Assembly: GCF_014236795.1 (NCBI RefSeq)
Contig: NZ_CP049017.1
Span: 3,388,001-3,452,000 of the forward strand
Length of the DNA stretch: 64,000 nt
Direction of reading: 5' to 3'
From: Xanthomonas theicola
Lineage (GTDB): Bacteria > Pseudomonadota > Gammaproteobacteria > Xanthomonadales > Xanthomonadaceae
In this document: positions 27,729 to 35,507 of the stretch, one piece after another
Position numbering within the stretch: position 1 is the first letter of the stretch
How the letters are laid out: every line of letters begins with the position of its first letter
Notes under the pieces: generated by a model
Database searches by the model: none
Seen by the model: only the letters and a program-made list of their open reading frames with translations
Told to the model about the DNA's origin: nothing
Position numbers and translations under genes: made by a program

Positions 27729-29797
27729 TTTCTGAGCTGCCTATGCGGCAGTGAACGCGGGCAGCCGCTGCCGGCGCGCAGCGAGCCATTTCTGAGCTGC
27801 CTATGCGGCAGTGAACGCCATGGGTAAGACCGCGTTCATGCTCGGCCTTTTCTGAGCTGCCTATGCGGCAGTGAACGCAGACGCCATCGTTGAGAACAAG
27901 CCAGAACAGTTTCTGAGCTGCCTATGCGGCAGTGAACTCTGCGCAGCTTTCTTCACCAGCGCTTGCAGCTTTCTGAGCTGCCTATGCGGCAGTGAACGGT
28001 CATTGTCGTTACTCCTGCCTGCCACCGGATTTCTGAGCTGCCTATGCGGCAGTGAACGAGGTGACCCCCAGCAAGCGCGGCGGCCGGTGTTTCTGAGCTG
28101 CCTATGCGGCAGTGAACCCGTGACGGCCGGCTGAGCGGTGTCAACCAGGTTTCTGAGCTGCCTATGCGGCAGTGAACGGAAACCAAGAGCGGCAATCGTG
28201 AGATTAACTTTTCTGAGCTGCCTATGCGGCAGTGAACCTTCAACGGGCTGCACGGCCAGCGCCGCATGTTTTCTGAGCTGCCTATGCGGCAGTGAACAGC
28301 ACGCCCAGCGCGACGACCAGGCGCAGCCATTTCTGAGCTGCCTATGCGGCAGTGAACATGTGCTCGCCGTCGCACTACTTGAGCGGTACTTTCTGAGCTG
28401 CCTATGCGGCAGTGAACGTGGACCGCCTGCCGGGCATTCAGGCCGCGCCTTTCTGAGCTGCCTATGCGGCAGTGAACGTCCTCAAGGATGAATACCTGGA
28501 TGTCATATGTTTCTGAGCTGCCTATGCGGCAGTGAACCTTACCGCTGGCGTCCGGGTAGATCGTGATCGTTTCTGAGCTGCCTATGCGGCAGTGAACGGA
28601 GGTCGGCGTGATCCGGCTCACTCTCCCGTTTTCTGAGCTGCCTATGCGGCAGTGAACTCCGACGCGTTCGGCAAAGTGCGTTACGGACTTTTCTGAGCTG
28701 CCTATGCGGCAGTGAACGCTTCACAGTTGGACCTCGCGGATGAGCTTGCTTTCTGAGCTGCCTATGCGGCAGTGAACGACCTCCTGCGGATCCGGCAGCG
28801 TGTCGAACATTTCTGAGCTGCCTATGCGGCAGTGAACGGCACGTACATCAACCCGTCCTTCATCGGCAATTTCTGAGCTGCCTATGCGGCAGTGAACGAT
28901 GCGCCGATCTACTGTCTCCTCTGGCGTGATTTCTGAGCTGCCTATGCGGCAGTGAACCCCACGGTCCGCGGACGCTCAGCAAGCAGATTTTTCTGAGCTG
29001 CCTATGCGGCAGTGAACCTGAGTATCTGGCTGATCGGAGGGCGGCATTTTTTCTGAGCTGCCTATGCGGCAGTGAACTCTCCGCCTTACGCCAGAGGTGC
29101 TTTTGTCTTTTTCTGAGCTGCCTATGCGGCAGTGAACGTTCGAAACGGATGACGGTCGGAGCAGGATGTTTTCTGAGCTGCCTATGCGGCAGTGAACTGA
29201 GCGTGTCATGGGAGGACGGTTTTACACCTTTTCTGAGCTGCCTATGCGGCAGTGAACAGCCCGTACACTCTGATACCGCCTGTCCCGTTTTTCTGAGCTG
29301 CCTATGCGGCAGTGAACGTCTTCTGATCCGGCATGACGTCTTCTTTGCATTTCTGAGCTGCCTATGCGGCAGTGAACGTGATCGCCGGCGCCCGCTCGCT
29401 GATCGAGCTTTTCTGAGCTGCCTATGCGGCAGTGAACCTCTGGCCCACGCCGAGGACGCAGTGCTTGCCTTTCTGAGCTGCCTATGCGGCAGTGAACCCC
29501 GCCGGATGGCAGGGCTTGGCTGTGGTTTCTTTCTGAGCTGCCTATGCGGCAGTGAACTCGGCTCCTGAGCCTGAGCGGGCGGCCCAGTTTTTCTGAGCTG
29601 CCTATGCGGCAGTGAACCGAGCCCTGTTCGAGTCAGGGCGCCGCCAGCGTTTCTGAGCTGCCTATGCGGCAGTGAACTCGATACCGCCGATGACGCCCAC
29701 GGCCGGCGTTTTCTGAGCTGCCTATGCGGCAGTGAACATCAGGCAGCGGCAACCCGCAGGTCTTGAGTCTTTCTGAGCTGCCTATGCGGCAGTGAAC
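27729..29797 (-). CRISPR. Type I-F CRISPR array, leader-proximal segment (35 repeats)
   Basis: 35 repeats of the same 28-base unit, all in the same orientation as the distal segment, with spacers of 32 bases except one of 33 (27877-27909). The repeats show no degeneracy, as expected for the leader-proximal, newer part. The leader-adjacent repeat is 29770-29797. Together with the distal segment there are 58 repeats and 57 spacers, counting the one split by IS-A. Transcription would run leftwards, the direction of the csy operon upstream. An IS5 copy separates the array from the rest of its leader. Confidence 0.98.
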
Positions 29798-29883
29798 AAG
29801 ACCAACAATAACCTAAGTGCTTGGAATCCATAACAATAAGGCAAAGGAAGGCCATCCTCCCTTCCCGCGAGGATGGCCGCTAA
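29798..29883 (-). promoter_or_regulatory. Repeat-proximal part of the CRISPR leader
   Basis: 86 AT-richer bases between the first repeat and the IS5 insertion. They include TTATTGTTATGGATTCCAAG (minus strand) and an 8-bp inverted repeat GGCCATCC/GGATGGCC (29850-29857 with 29871-29878, 13-base loop). The remaining 43 leader bases adjoin csy4 on the other side of the IS (31050-31092); joined, the leader would be about 129 bases. A weak match to the IHF consensus lies near 29816-29828. Confidence 0.7.
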
Positions 29884-31045
29884 GGATGGTCTGAACAACT
29901 CCCTCTGATCCTGCGACAATCGTACAAAGCCCAACAGGACAACGACGATGCAATTGTCTTTCGGCGACGCGGAGTACAACGGCAAGCGCAAGCAGACGCG
30001 GCGCGAAAGGTTGCTGGCCGAGATGGATCAGGTGGTGCCGTGGAAAGACCTGCTGGCGCTGATCGCGCCGCACTATCCGAAGTCGGGCCATCCGGGCCGT
30101 CAGCCGTACCCGCTGGAGACAATGCTGCGCATCCACTTTCTGCAGCAGTGGTACGCACTGAGCGACCCGGGCGCGGAAGAAGCCTTGTACGACACGGCGT
30201 CGATGCGCCGTTTCGCCAGGATCGGCGGGTTGGATGAGGTGCCGGACGAGACCACGATCCTCAACTTCCGCCGGTTGCTGGAGACGCACGATCTGGCGCG
30301 CACGCTGTTCAACCGGGTCAACGCGCACCTATCGCGCAAGGGCCAGAGCCTGCGCGGCGGCACCATCGTGGACGCCACGATCATTGCCGCGCCCAGCTCG
30401 ACCAAGAACAAGAACGGCGAGCGCGACCCGGAAATGCACCAGACCAAGAAGGGCAATCAGTACTACTTCGGGATGAAAGCGCACATCGGCGTGGACGATG
30501 AGTCCGGGCTGGTGCACCACTTGGAATGCACGGCGGCCAACGCCGCAGATATCACCCAGGCGCACAAGCTGCTGCACGGCAAGGAAGACACGGTATGCGG
30601 CGACAGCGGCTACACCGGGCTGGCCAAGCGCGAGGAGATGGCGAGCAAGCGCAAGCTGCGCTATCTGATCGCGGAGAAGCCCTCGAAGCTGAAGCAGATC
30701 AAGAGCAAGCGCGAATTGAAGTGGGCACAGCGCTGGGAGCACGCCAAGGCCAGCCTGAGGGCGAAGGTGGAGCATCCGTTCCGGGTGATCAAGCGCCAGT
30801 TTGGCTACGTCAAGGTGCGCTATCGCGGCCTGGCGAAGAACACGGCGCAAGTGCTGACGCTGTTTGCGCTGTCGAACCTGTGGCTGAAGCGAAAGCAGTT
30901 GCTGCCTGTCGTGGGGAGGGTGTGCCTGTAATCCGGGAAATACCCCGGAAATGCGCCGGAAACGGCGAAAAACCGAGGGTCTGAGCGCCGTGGGCGTGGT
31001 CGATATGGCTTGCCTCATCCTCCGACCGCGTTGATCAGACTATCC
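29884..31045 (+). mobile_element. IS5 element copy 2 (1162 bp) in the CRISPR leader
   Basis: Ends GGATGGTCTGAACAAC (29884) and, inverted, GGATAGTCTGATCAAC (to 31045), with CTAA duplicated at 29880-29883 and 31046-31049. It lies between csy4 and the first CRISPR repeat. It therefore separates the array from the leader DNA that carries a consensus IHF site, and may block or replace the array promoter. Opposite orientation to copy 1. Confidence 0.96.
29948..30931 (+). CDS. IS5 transposase, copy 2
   Basis: 327 residues, translation identical to the transposase at 26575-27558, with the same DDE motifs (VDATIIAAPSS, CGDSGYTGLAK, KVEHPFRVIKRQ). The identity of two complete copies implies recent transposition. 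Transcribed away from the array, toward csy4. Confidence 0.95.
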   Translation: MQLSFGDAEYNGKRKQTRRERLLAEMDQVVPWKDLLALIAPHYPKSGHPGRQPYPLETMLRIHFLQQWYALSDPGAEEALYDTASMRRFARIGGLDEVPDETTILNFRRLLETHDLARTLFNRVNAHLSRKGQSLRGGTIVDATIIAAPSSTKNKNGERDPEMHQTKKGNQYYFGMKAHIGVDDESGLVHHLECTAANAADITQAHKLLHGKEDTVCGDSGYTGLAKREEMASKRKLRYLIAEKPSKLKQIKSKRELKWAQRWEHAKASLRAKVEHPFRVIKRQFGYVKVRYRGLAKNTAQVLTLFALSNLWLKRKQLLPVVGRVCL

Positions 31046-31046
31046 C

Positions 31047-31059
31047 TAAGTGATTGATT
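31047..31059 (-). promoter_or_regulatory. IHF-binding site in the CRISPR leader
   Basis: Read on the minus strand, AATCAATCACTTA fits the IHF consensus WATCAANNNNTTR at every defined position. IHF bending of the leader is known to be needed for spacer acquisition in type I-E and I-F systems. The IS5 target duplication CTAA (31046-31049) overlaps the edge of the site, so the insertion kept the site but moved it 1.25 kb from the first repeat. Confidence 0.65.
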
Positions 31060-31092
31060 CTTCGCCCACTTTATGGGGGTTGTGAAAAAGGG

Positions 31093-31659
31093 TCAGAACC
31101 AGGGAACGGTTGCCTCATGACTGAGGCCATAGCGGTTGAATGGACCTTGCCGGGCTTGCGGCAGTAACGGTCCATGCCGAATGAACAACGGAAAGGCCGC
31201 CTGGCCCGTGCTTCGGCTGCCGAGGGTGACGAAGGGCAACCGGAGTCGCTCGGCCGCCGCCTCGGGGAGGCGTTCGGCTGCGGTCGCGGCGTCCCAGCCA
31301 TGCCGGCGCATGGCGCGGCGCCGAAGGCGCGCAGGGCTGCTCTTGGCTTGGACACGCGTCACCTGCCGGTGCGAGCTTCCGGCAGGCACCAGGGCAACGC
31401 CGGAAAGCGATAGGTGCTCGCCGATGCCCTTGAGCCAGGGCGTTGCCATCAGTCGCTCCAATGCAGACTCCGCGCCGTGCAGGCGCAGATGCGAGCCCAG
31501 GCTTGGCGCCGTGTCGTCGTGGCCAGGGAAGCTGACGCCTATCTGTGTGGTGTCCAGTTCCACCAACCCCCGGTGCAGGCGTGCGTACAGGGCCGCCAAT
31601 AGGTGATGGGCGGCGGTGTCGGGGTCGGGCCTGAGGTGGAGATCAAGATAGTGCTGCAT
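31093..31659 (-). CDS. cas6f: Cas6f/Csy4 crRNA-processing endoribonuclease
   Basis: 188 residues. Cuts the I-F repeat at the base of its hairpin and stays bound as the head of the Csy complex. It starts QHYLDLHLRPDP and aligns by eye with the Pseudomonas protein. The catalytic histidine is at residue 29 (ALYARLHRGLV), the arginine-rich helix is SSPARLRRRAMRRHG, the serine strand is TLGSRSTGQAAFPLFIRHG, and the end is RYGLSHEATVPWF. Length matches the family (187). It is the last gene of csy1-csy2-csy3-csy4, nine bases after csy3, and directly precedes the leader. Confidence 0.96.
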   Translation of the reverse strand: MQHYLDLHLRPDPDTAAHHLLAALYARLHRGLVELDTTQIGVSFPGHDDTAPSLGSHLRLHGAESALERLMATPWLKGIGEHLSLSGVALVPAGSSHRQVTRVQAKSSPARLRRRAMRRHGWDAATAAERLPEAAAERLRLPFVTLGSRSTGQAAFPLFIRHGPLLPQARQGPFNRYGLSHEATVPWF

Positions 31660-31668
31660 CGTGCCACC

Positions 31669-32718
31669 TCAACCTGCGTCGCCGAACACGCCGCCGCGGA
31701 TCAGCGTGGCGATGACGAAATGCTGCTGCTCCACGTCCGGCGCCTTGTCCTTGATCACCCAGGCGTCGAGCAGGTTGTAGAAATCCAGTTTCTCCTTGGG
31801 TTGACGGTAGGCTTTGCCTTGCGTGGTGACCGAGCCGTAGGGCTCGATGGCGATGGCGCCGTTTTCGTCGACGCCGGGATACCAGGTGTCGATCGTTCGC
31901 AAGGCATTGCCGATCTTCTGCGAATGGATCGCGGCCACGGCCTTGGCGCCTTCGCCGACGGCATAGAGCGTCTTGCTCTTGTCGCCACGGCCTCGCTCAA
32001 GGATCAGTTCTTGCGAGGGGAACACTTCCTGCCCGGCGCCGAGGCGGACGAAGGCCGTGACGTGCAGCAGCACATGCGCGCGGCCTGCCAGCCCGGCGCC
32101 GATCAACTCCGCCAGTGCCTGCAGGGCGTCGGTTTCGGCGTCCGGCGGGGTCAGGGTGCGCAGCGCGTGGTCGTGCGCCTGGAAGCTCCATTGCGCGGCG
32201 GCACTGCCGTCGCGCAGGTGGACCACCTGTACGTCGACCTGCTCGGCGCCGATCCGATTGCGCCACAGGAAACGGCCATTGGCCAGGTTGGCGGCGTAGC
32301 GCCGGGCCAGTTCGCCGAAGCCGTGCTGCTGCACATAGCCGCCGACGGTGGCGAGGAGCTTCCTGCGGTAGTCGGCGTCGTTGCAGGCCGAGGGTTCGCC
32401 GGCACCACCGAGCACGCGCAGGGTGAACTGTACTTTCAGCGTATCGGCATCCAGCGGCAACGCGGCCACGTCCACGGTCTGCAGGTTGGGGTTCTGGATG
32501 GCGGCATCGAGCTTGGCCGGGTCGTTCTGCTCCTTGCTCTTGTCCTTGAGCCGGTTGGAGATGGTGCCGCGCACGGACTTCTCGCGGATCTGCACCGGCT
32601 GCCAGGTGCCTGCATCGCGGCGATCGTTCCAACTGCCGGCGAAGAACAGCGCGTCGGAAGGATCGAGCTTGCGTTCGAAGGCGAGGACGGAGGCGGTCTT
32701 GAGGGTGTCGTTGGCCAT
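31669..32718 (-). CDS. csy3: Csy3/Cas7f backbone subunit of the I-F complex
   Basis: 349 residues. Six copies of this subunit form the crRNA-coating backbone of the type I-F surveillance complex. It begins [20 protein letters not shown] and contains [40 protein letters not shown] and the C-terminal [20 protein letters not shown], all characteristic of Csy3. Length is near the family's usual 340. It follows csy2 after 27 bases and precedes csy4 by nine, consistent with one operon. Reading frame intact. Confidence 0.95.
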   Translation of the reverse strand: MANDTLKTASVLAFERKLDPSDALFFAGSWNDRRDAGTWQPVQIREKSVRGTISNRLKDKSKEQNDPAKLDAAIQNPNLQTVDVAALPLDADTLKVQFTLRVLGGAGEPSACNDADYRRKLLATVGGYVQQHGFGELARRYAANLANGRFLWRNRIGAEQVDVQVVHLRDGSAAAQWSFQAHDHALRTLTPPDAETDALQALAELIGAGLAGRAHVLLHVTAFVRLGAGQEVFPSQELILERGRGDKSKTLYAVGEGAKAVAAIHSQKIGNALRTIDTWYPGVDENGAIAIEPYGSVTTQGKAYRQPKEKLDFYNLLDAWVIKDKAPDVEQQHFVIATLIRGGVFGDAG

Positions 32719-32745
32719 GGTGGAACTCCTTGTCGTGGTGGGCGG

Positions 32746-33744
32746 TCAATTGAAGTCGTAGTCCGGCATGCCGGCATCGGTCGCGGGGCGGTAGTCGTTG
32801 CGGCAGCGATACAGCCCGGCATCGGGCTGGCTGTCGGCGTACCAGAGCAATTGTTGCGGGGAGTGCAGCCGGTGCGGGCTGAGCCATTCGCCGGCCGAGT
32901 ACAGGCTTTCGACGAAGCGGAACGGCGTGGCGGCGTCGCGTGCGTTGGCGATGCTGCCGGGCGCATGCAGGTCGCCGAGCGCGCCGTAGCCCACCGGGAT
33001 CGGTACGATCCAGCCGTGGCCGCGGCGGTCGTTGCGCCATTCGCCTTTGCCGCCATCGGCATCCTGCAGGTAGCGCCAGTTGATGCGCGCCAACGACAGC
33101 CACGCGTCCAGCCGGGTGCTGTCGGGCGCATGCGCCTGGAGCTCGGCCAGCCGCGTCTCGAGCAGGTCGTCGCGGGCCACCAGTGCGAAGCCGGGCAGCA
33201 GGCGCAGGCACAGTTTCCGGAAGACTGCGCGCTGGTCGTCCTCGCTGCCGGTCAAGGCGATGGCCTGCGGCTGGCGGCGATGGCGGCCGGCCTGCGGCGG
33301 TGGCAGCACGCTGCCCCCGGCCACGCGCATGCCCGCCAGCAGGTTGGCGACGGTAGCGATGTCCGCTGCCTGGGTGGCCGGATCGCGCAACCCGCGTTCG
33401 CTGTGCACGGCGAACACCAGACTCAGTTCCAGGTGGATGCGGCCTTCCTCGACGATGGCGGCGCTGCCGCCGTCCTTGCCGACCGGGTTGCGGGTGAGCC
33501 GGAACGCCTTGACGAAGCCGCTCTCGGTGACCTGCTCCTGGTGGTCGTGGCAGACCACGCCGACGGCATGGAAGGCGATATCCAGTCCGGCCGCCTGTGT
33601 CTTACGCTCCAATGCCCACATCAGGCCCAGGAAAGCGGTCATCGACGGGAAGCCGTGGGTGAGCGGGCTGGACACGGCGTTGGCGTTCTGTACCCGCAGG
33701 CGCGGCAGCACCAGCAGATGGTCGCATGCCGGGCAGGCCTTCAT
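32746..33744 (-). CDS. csy2: Csy2/Cas5f subunit of the I-F complex
   Basis: 332 residues, the Cas5-type subunit that with Csy1 caps the crRNA 5' handle and reads the PAM. It begins MKACPACDHLLVLPRLRVQN, followed by PLTHGFPSMTAFLGLMWALE, with the later segments GWIVPIPVGYGALGDLH and FVESLYSAGEWLSPHRL typical of Csy2. The start ATG overlaps the csy1 stop as ATGA (33741-33744), so the two are translationally coupled. Reading frame intact. Confidence 0.95.
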   Translation of the reverse strand: MKACPACDHLLVLPRLRVQNANAVSSPLTHGFPSMTAFLGLMWALERKTQAAGLDIAFHAVGVVCHDHQEQVTESGFVKAFRLTRNPVGKDGGSAAIVEEGRIHLELSLVFAVHSERGLRDPATQAADIATVANLLAGMRVAGGSVLPPPQAGRHRRQPQAIALTGSEDDQRAVFRKLCLRLLPGFALVARDDLLETRLAELQAHAPDSTRLDAWLSLARINWRYLQDADGGKGEWRNDRRGHGWIVPIPVGYGALGDLHAPGSIANARDAATPFRFVESLYSAGEWLSPHRLHSPQQLLWYADSQPDAGLYRCRNDYRPATDAGMPDYDFN

Positions 33745-35105
33745 GCCGCACCTCCTGCCGGCGCATGCCGCTGCAGCGGCACCGGCCAGGCCGCATCGAC
33801 GATGGCTTGCTTGGCCCAGTGCCGATATTGATCATCGCCAAGGCCGCTGACCCCCGCCTCGCGCAATTGGTCGTTGATCCAGTTGGCGAAGCGTCCGGCG
33901 ACCTCGTCGGGCCAGTCGCCGACGTCGTAGGCCGCCTTGAAGTCGCCATCGTCCCGCTCCCATTCGGGGTGTTGCAGGTCTTGGCGGTTCGGCAGATCGA
34001 TTCGCACGGAGTCCAGCCACAATCGCTCGCACAACGGCAGCCGGCAGTCGGGGTCGCGCGTCCAGCCTGGTTCGAAGCGGGCGTGAATGGTGCTGGCAAA
34101 GTAAGCCAGTTGCAGGCCCAGCGCTTGTTCGATCGCTTCGCGCCTGTGTCGGGTGGCGTCGTTTTTGGGAGGATCGGTCAACAGGAAGTCGCCCAGCGCT
34201 TTGATCAGTTCGCGTACCCCTTCGAACCACGCGAAGCGGTCCAGCGCCGAGTCCAGGTGGAGCAGGCTGCGCGGACGTTCCTGCGTCCAGTGTGGCGGCA
34301 GCGAGGCCAGCAGGTAGTTCACGCCGCCGCGATCGCTGTTGAGCTGGCTGATGTTCTGCGGCTTGGTGCCGCCGAGCTTGCGCGCGACCAGGTTGCGGTA
34401 GTCGCGATAGACGCCGTCGAACGGTCGCTTGTCGCGATAGGCCTGGCGCGCGCCCTTGTTGCCGTCACCCAAGCGCGCCTCCCGGATATCGGCATGCACC
34501 GCATGCGCCAGGCTGCTGGAGAACAGCGGTTGCAGCAGGTGGTACTGGATGTCGTCGGCCGGCTCCTCGCCGGCCAGCCAGTAGACCTGCTTGGCCGCCT
34601 CGTGCGAGCTGGGCTGCGGGTCGCGGCGTACCAGGCTGCCGAACGCGCTCATCCAGTCGGTCGCCACTGCGGCGTCGGCACTCAGTGCGTCGCGTAAGTC
34701 GCCGTCGCCGGCCTGCATCCAGTCGAGCAGGCGCCGGCCCTCGACTTCCAGCTTGAGGAACTTGAACACGTCCAGCGCCGCGGCGTTGCCGACCACGTCC
34801 TCGGCGTAGTCCTCGCCGAGCACGTGGCTGCCGATCTCGACGTGCCGTGGCAGCGCGCCGGGCGAGACGTGCAGACTGCTGCCGCGCGCATCGGGGTGGG
34901 TGGCCTTGAGCACATGGGTCACCGCCTGGATCTGGCCGACCCGACGCGCCGCATCGGCCAGCCACGTTGTGTATGCGTACTTGGATGCCGTGTCGGCACC
35001 GTCTTCCTTGCCCTTCAGCTTGGCTTCGCGCCGTGTGTCGATGAATGTGGCGATGGCCGTGCGGAAGTGCTCGGAGCGCGCTGAGCGTCCCGATTCTTCT
35101 GTCAT
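33741..35105 (-). CDS. csy1: Csy1/Cas8f large subunit of the I-F complex
   Basis: 454 residues, the Cas8f subunit that recognises the double-stranded CC PAM and recruits Cas2-3. It begins MTEESGRSARSEHFRTAIAT with an N-terminal basic stretch (RREAKLKGKEDG), then SSLHVSPGALPRHVEIGSHV, GGTKPQNISQLNSDRGG and PLCERLWLDSVRIDLPNR, the pattern of Csy1. It is the first gene of csy1-4 and is preceded by a 402-base intergenic region holding a promoter (TTGACA-17-TCTACT), a strong hairpin and a mini-CRISPR. It is thus transcribed separately from, or in addition to, upstream cas1-cas2-3. Confidence 0.95.
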   Translation of the reverse strand: MTEESGRSARSEHFRTAIATFIDTRREAKLKGKEDGADTASKYAYTTWLADAARRVGQIQAVTHVLKATHPDARGSSLHVSPGALPRHVEIGSHVLGEDYAEDVVGNAAALDVFKFLKLEVEGRRLLDWMQAGDGDLRDALSADAAVATDWMSAFGSLVRRDPQPSSHEAAKQVYWLAGEEPADDIQYHLLQPLFSSSLAHAVHADIREARLGDGNKGARQAYRDKRPFDGVYRDYRNLVARKLGGTKPQNISQLNSDRGGVNYLLASLPPHWTQERPRSLLHLDSALDRFAWFEGVRELIKALGDFLLTDPPKNDATRHRREAIEQALGLQLAYFASTIHARFEPGWTRDPDCRLPLCERLWLDSVRIDLPNRQDLQHPEWERDDGDFKAAYDVGDWPDEVAGRFANWINDQLREAGVSGLGDDQYRHWAKQAIVDAAWPVPLQRHAPAGGAA

Positions 35106-35309
35106 GGGAAGTCCTTTTGTTCATTCGCTCTTGAGAGGGCATGTCTGTAGAATCCCCACGGCAGCTTGTCGCTACCGTGAGATGCCGGATGGAGGGGGCT
35201 GCCCTCAATCCGATATGACGAACATGCGATTGCTAGTCACATCCACTTCTCCTTCTGCGCGTCATTCCTCGTGCAATAGGGCCGGTGTCCAATCGGCAAG
35301 CTGCAATGC

Positions 35310-35338
35310 CCTCAGTCCTGCCGCCAGCAGGACTGAGG
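35310..35338 (-). promoter_or_regulatory. 12-bp hairpin at the start of the csy mRNA
   Basis: Perfect 12-bp stem CCTCAGTCCTGC/GCAGGACTGAGG (35310-35321 with 35327-35338) and a 5-base loop, starting within about ten bases downstream of the predicted -10 box. No U-tract follows on either strand, so it is not an obvious terminator. It may protect the 5' end of the csy mRNA or be a regulator site. Confidence 0.5.
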
Positions 35339-35347
35339 ACGCCTACT

Positions 35348-35376
35348 AGTAGACCGAAGACAGCCACCCTTGTCAA
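35348..35376 (-). promoter_or_regulatory. Predicted csy1-4 promoter
   Basis: On the minus strand a perfect -35 TTGACA (35371-35376) is followed after 17 bases by TCTACT (35348-35353; four of six matches to TATAAT). The start of transcription would be near 35341, leaving a leader of about 235 bases before csy1. The -35 box is one base from the CC of the first mini-CRISPR target. Confidence 0.65.
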
Positions 35377-35377
35377 A

Positions 35378-35424
35378 CCATTGCATGATCTGTTTTACCA
35401 TTGCATGATCGGTTTAACTACTGA
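35378..35424 (+). promoter_or_regulatory. Two tandem protospacer-like targets with CC PAMs
   Basis: CC (35378-35379) followed by ATTGCATGATCTGTTTTACC, and CC (35398-35399) followed by ATTGCATGATCGGTTTAACT. Both resemble the mini-CRISPR guide at 35441. The first differs at positions 6, 10 and 17 over 23 bases; the second also at 12, 20 and 22. Position 6 is flipped out in type I crRNA pairing, so the seed is effectively intact. They sit directly upstream of the csy -35 box. Confidence 0.7.
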
Positions 35425-35493
35425 ATAAGTAGCTCAGAAAATTGCGTGACCTGTTTCACCATTCTCATTACTGCCGAAAGGCAGCTCCAAAAA
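35413..35493 (+). ncRNA. Mini-CRISPR encoding a CreR-like regulatory crRNA
   Basis: Degenerate repeat 1 (35413-35440) matches the array repeat at about 21 of 28 bases and ends with the exact 5' handle CTCAGAAA. Its stem CTACT/AGTAG replaces CTGCC/GGCAG by two compensated pairs and keeps a five-base loop. Degenerate repeat 2 (35466-35493) keeps the exact stem CTGCC/GGCAG with a GAAA loop. Between them lies a 25-base guide beginning ATTGCGTGACC (35441-35465), shorter than the array's 32. Orientation is plus, opposite to the csy and array transcripts. Csy4 processing would give handle-guide-hairpin RNA. crRNA-like Cas-regulating RNAs are known in other type I systems; this one is inferred. A weak plus-strand promoter may lie in 35370-35409. 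Confidence 0.75.
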
Positions 35494-35507
35494 CTTGCAA
35501 ATGTTCT

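Noticed and set aside
22593..29568. Open frames encoding repeated FLSCLCGSE or SLPHRQLR peptides across the CRISPR region
   Set aside because: They are artefacts: the repeat-plus-spacer period of 60 bases is a multiple of three, so stop-free frames arise by chance through the array.
29850..29878. Inverted repeat in the CRISPR leader as a terminator
   Set aside because: There is no U-tract on either strand and a terminator there would block the array transcript; it is kept only as a structural note.
35381..35409. TTGCAT-17-CATGAT as the mini-CRISPR promoter
   Set aside because: Only three of six and four of six matches to consensus, and both hexamers are part of the tandem target repeat, so I list it only as a weak possibility inside the mini-CRISPR entry.
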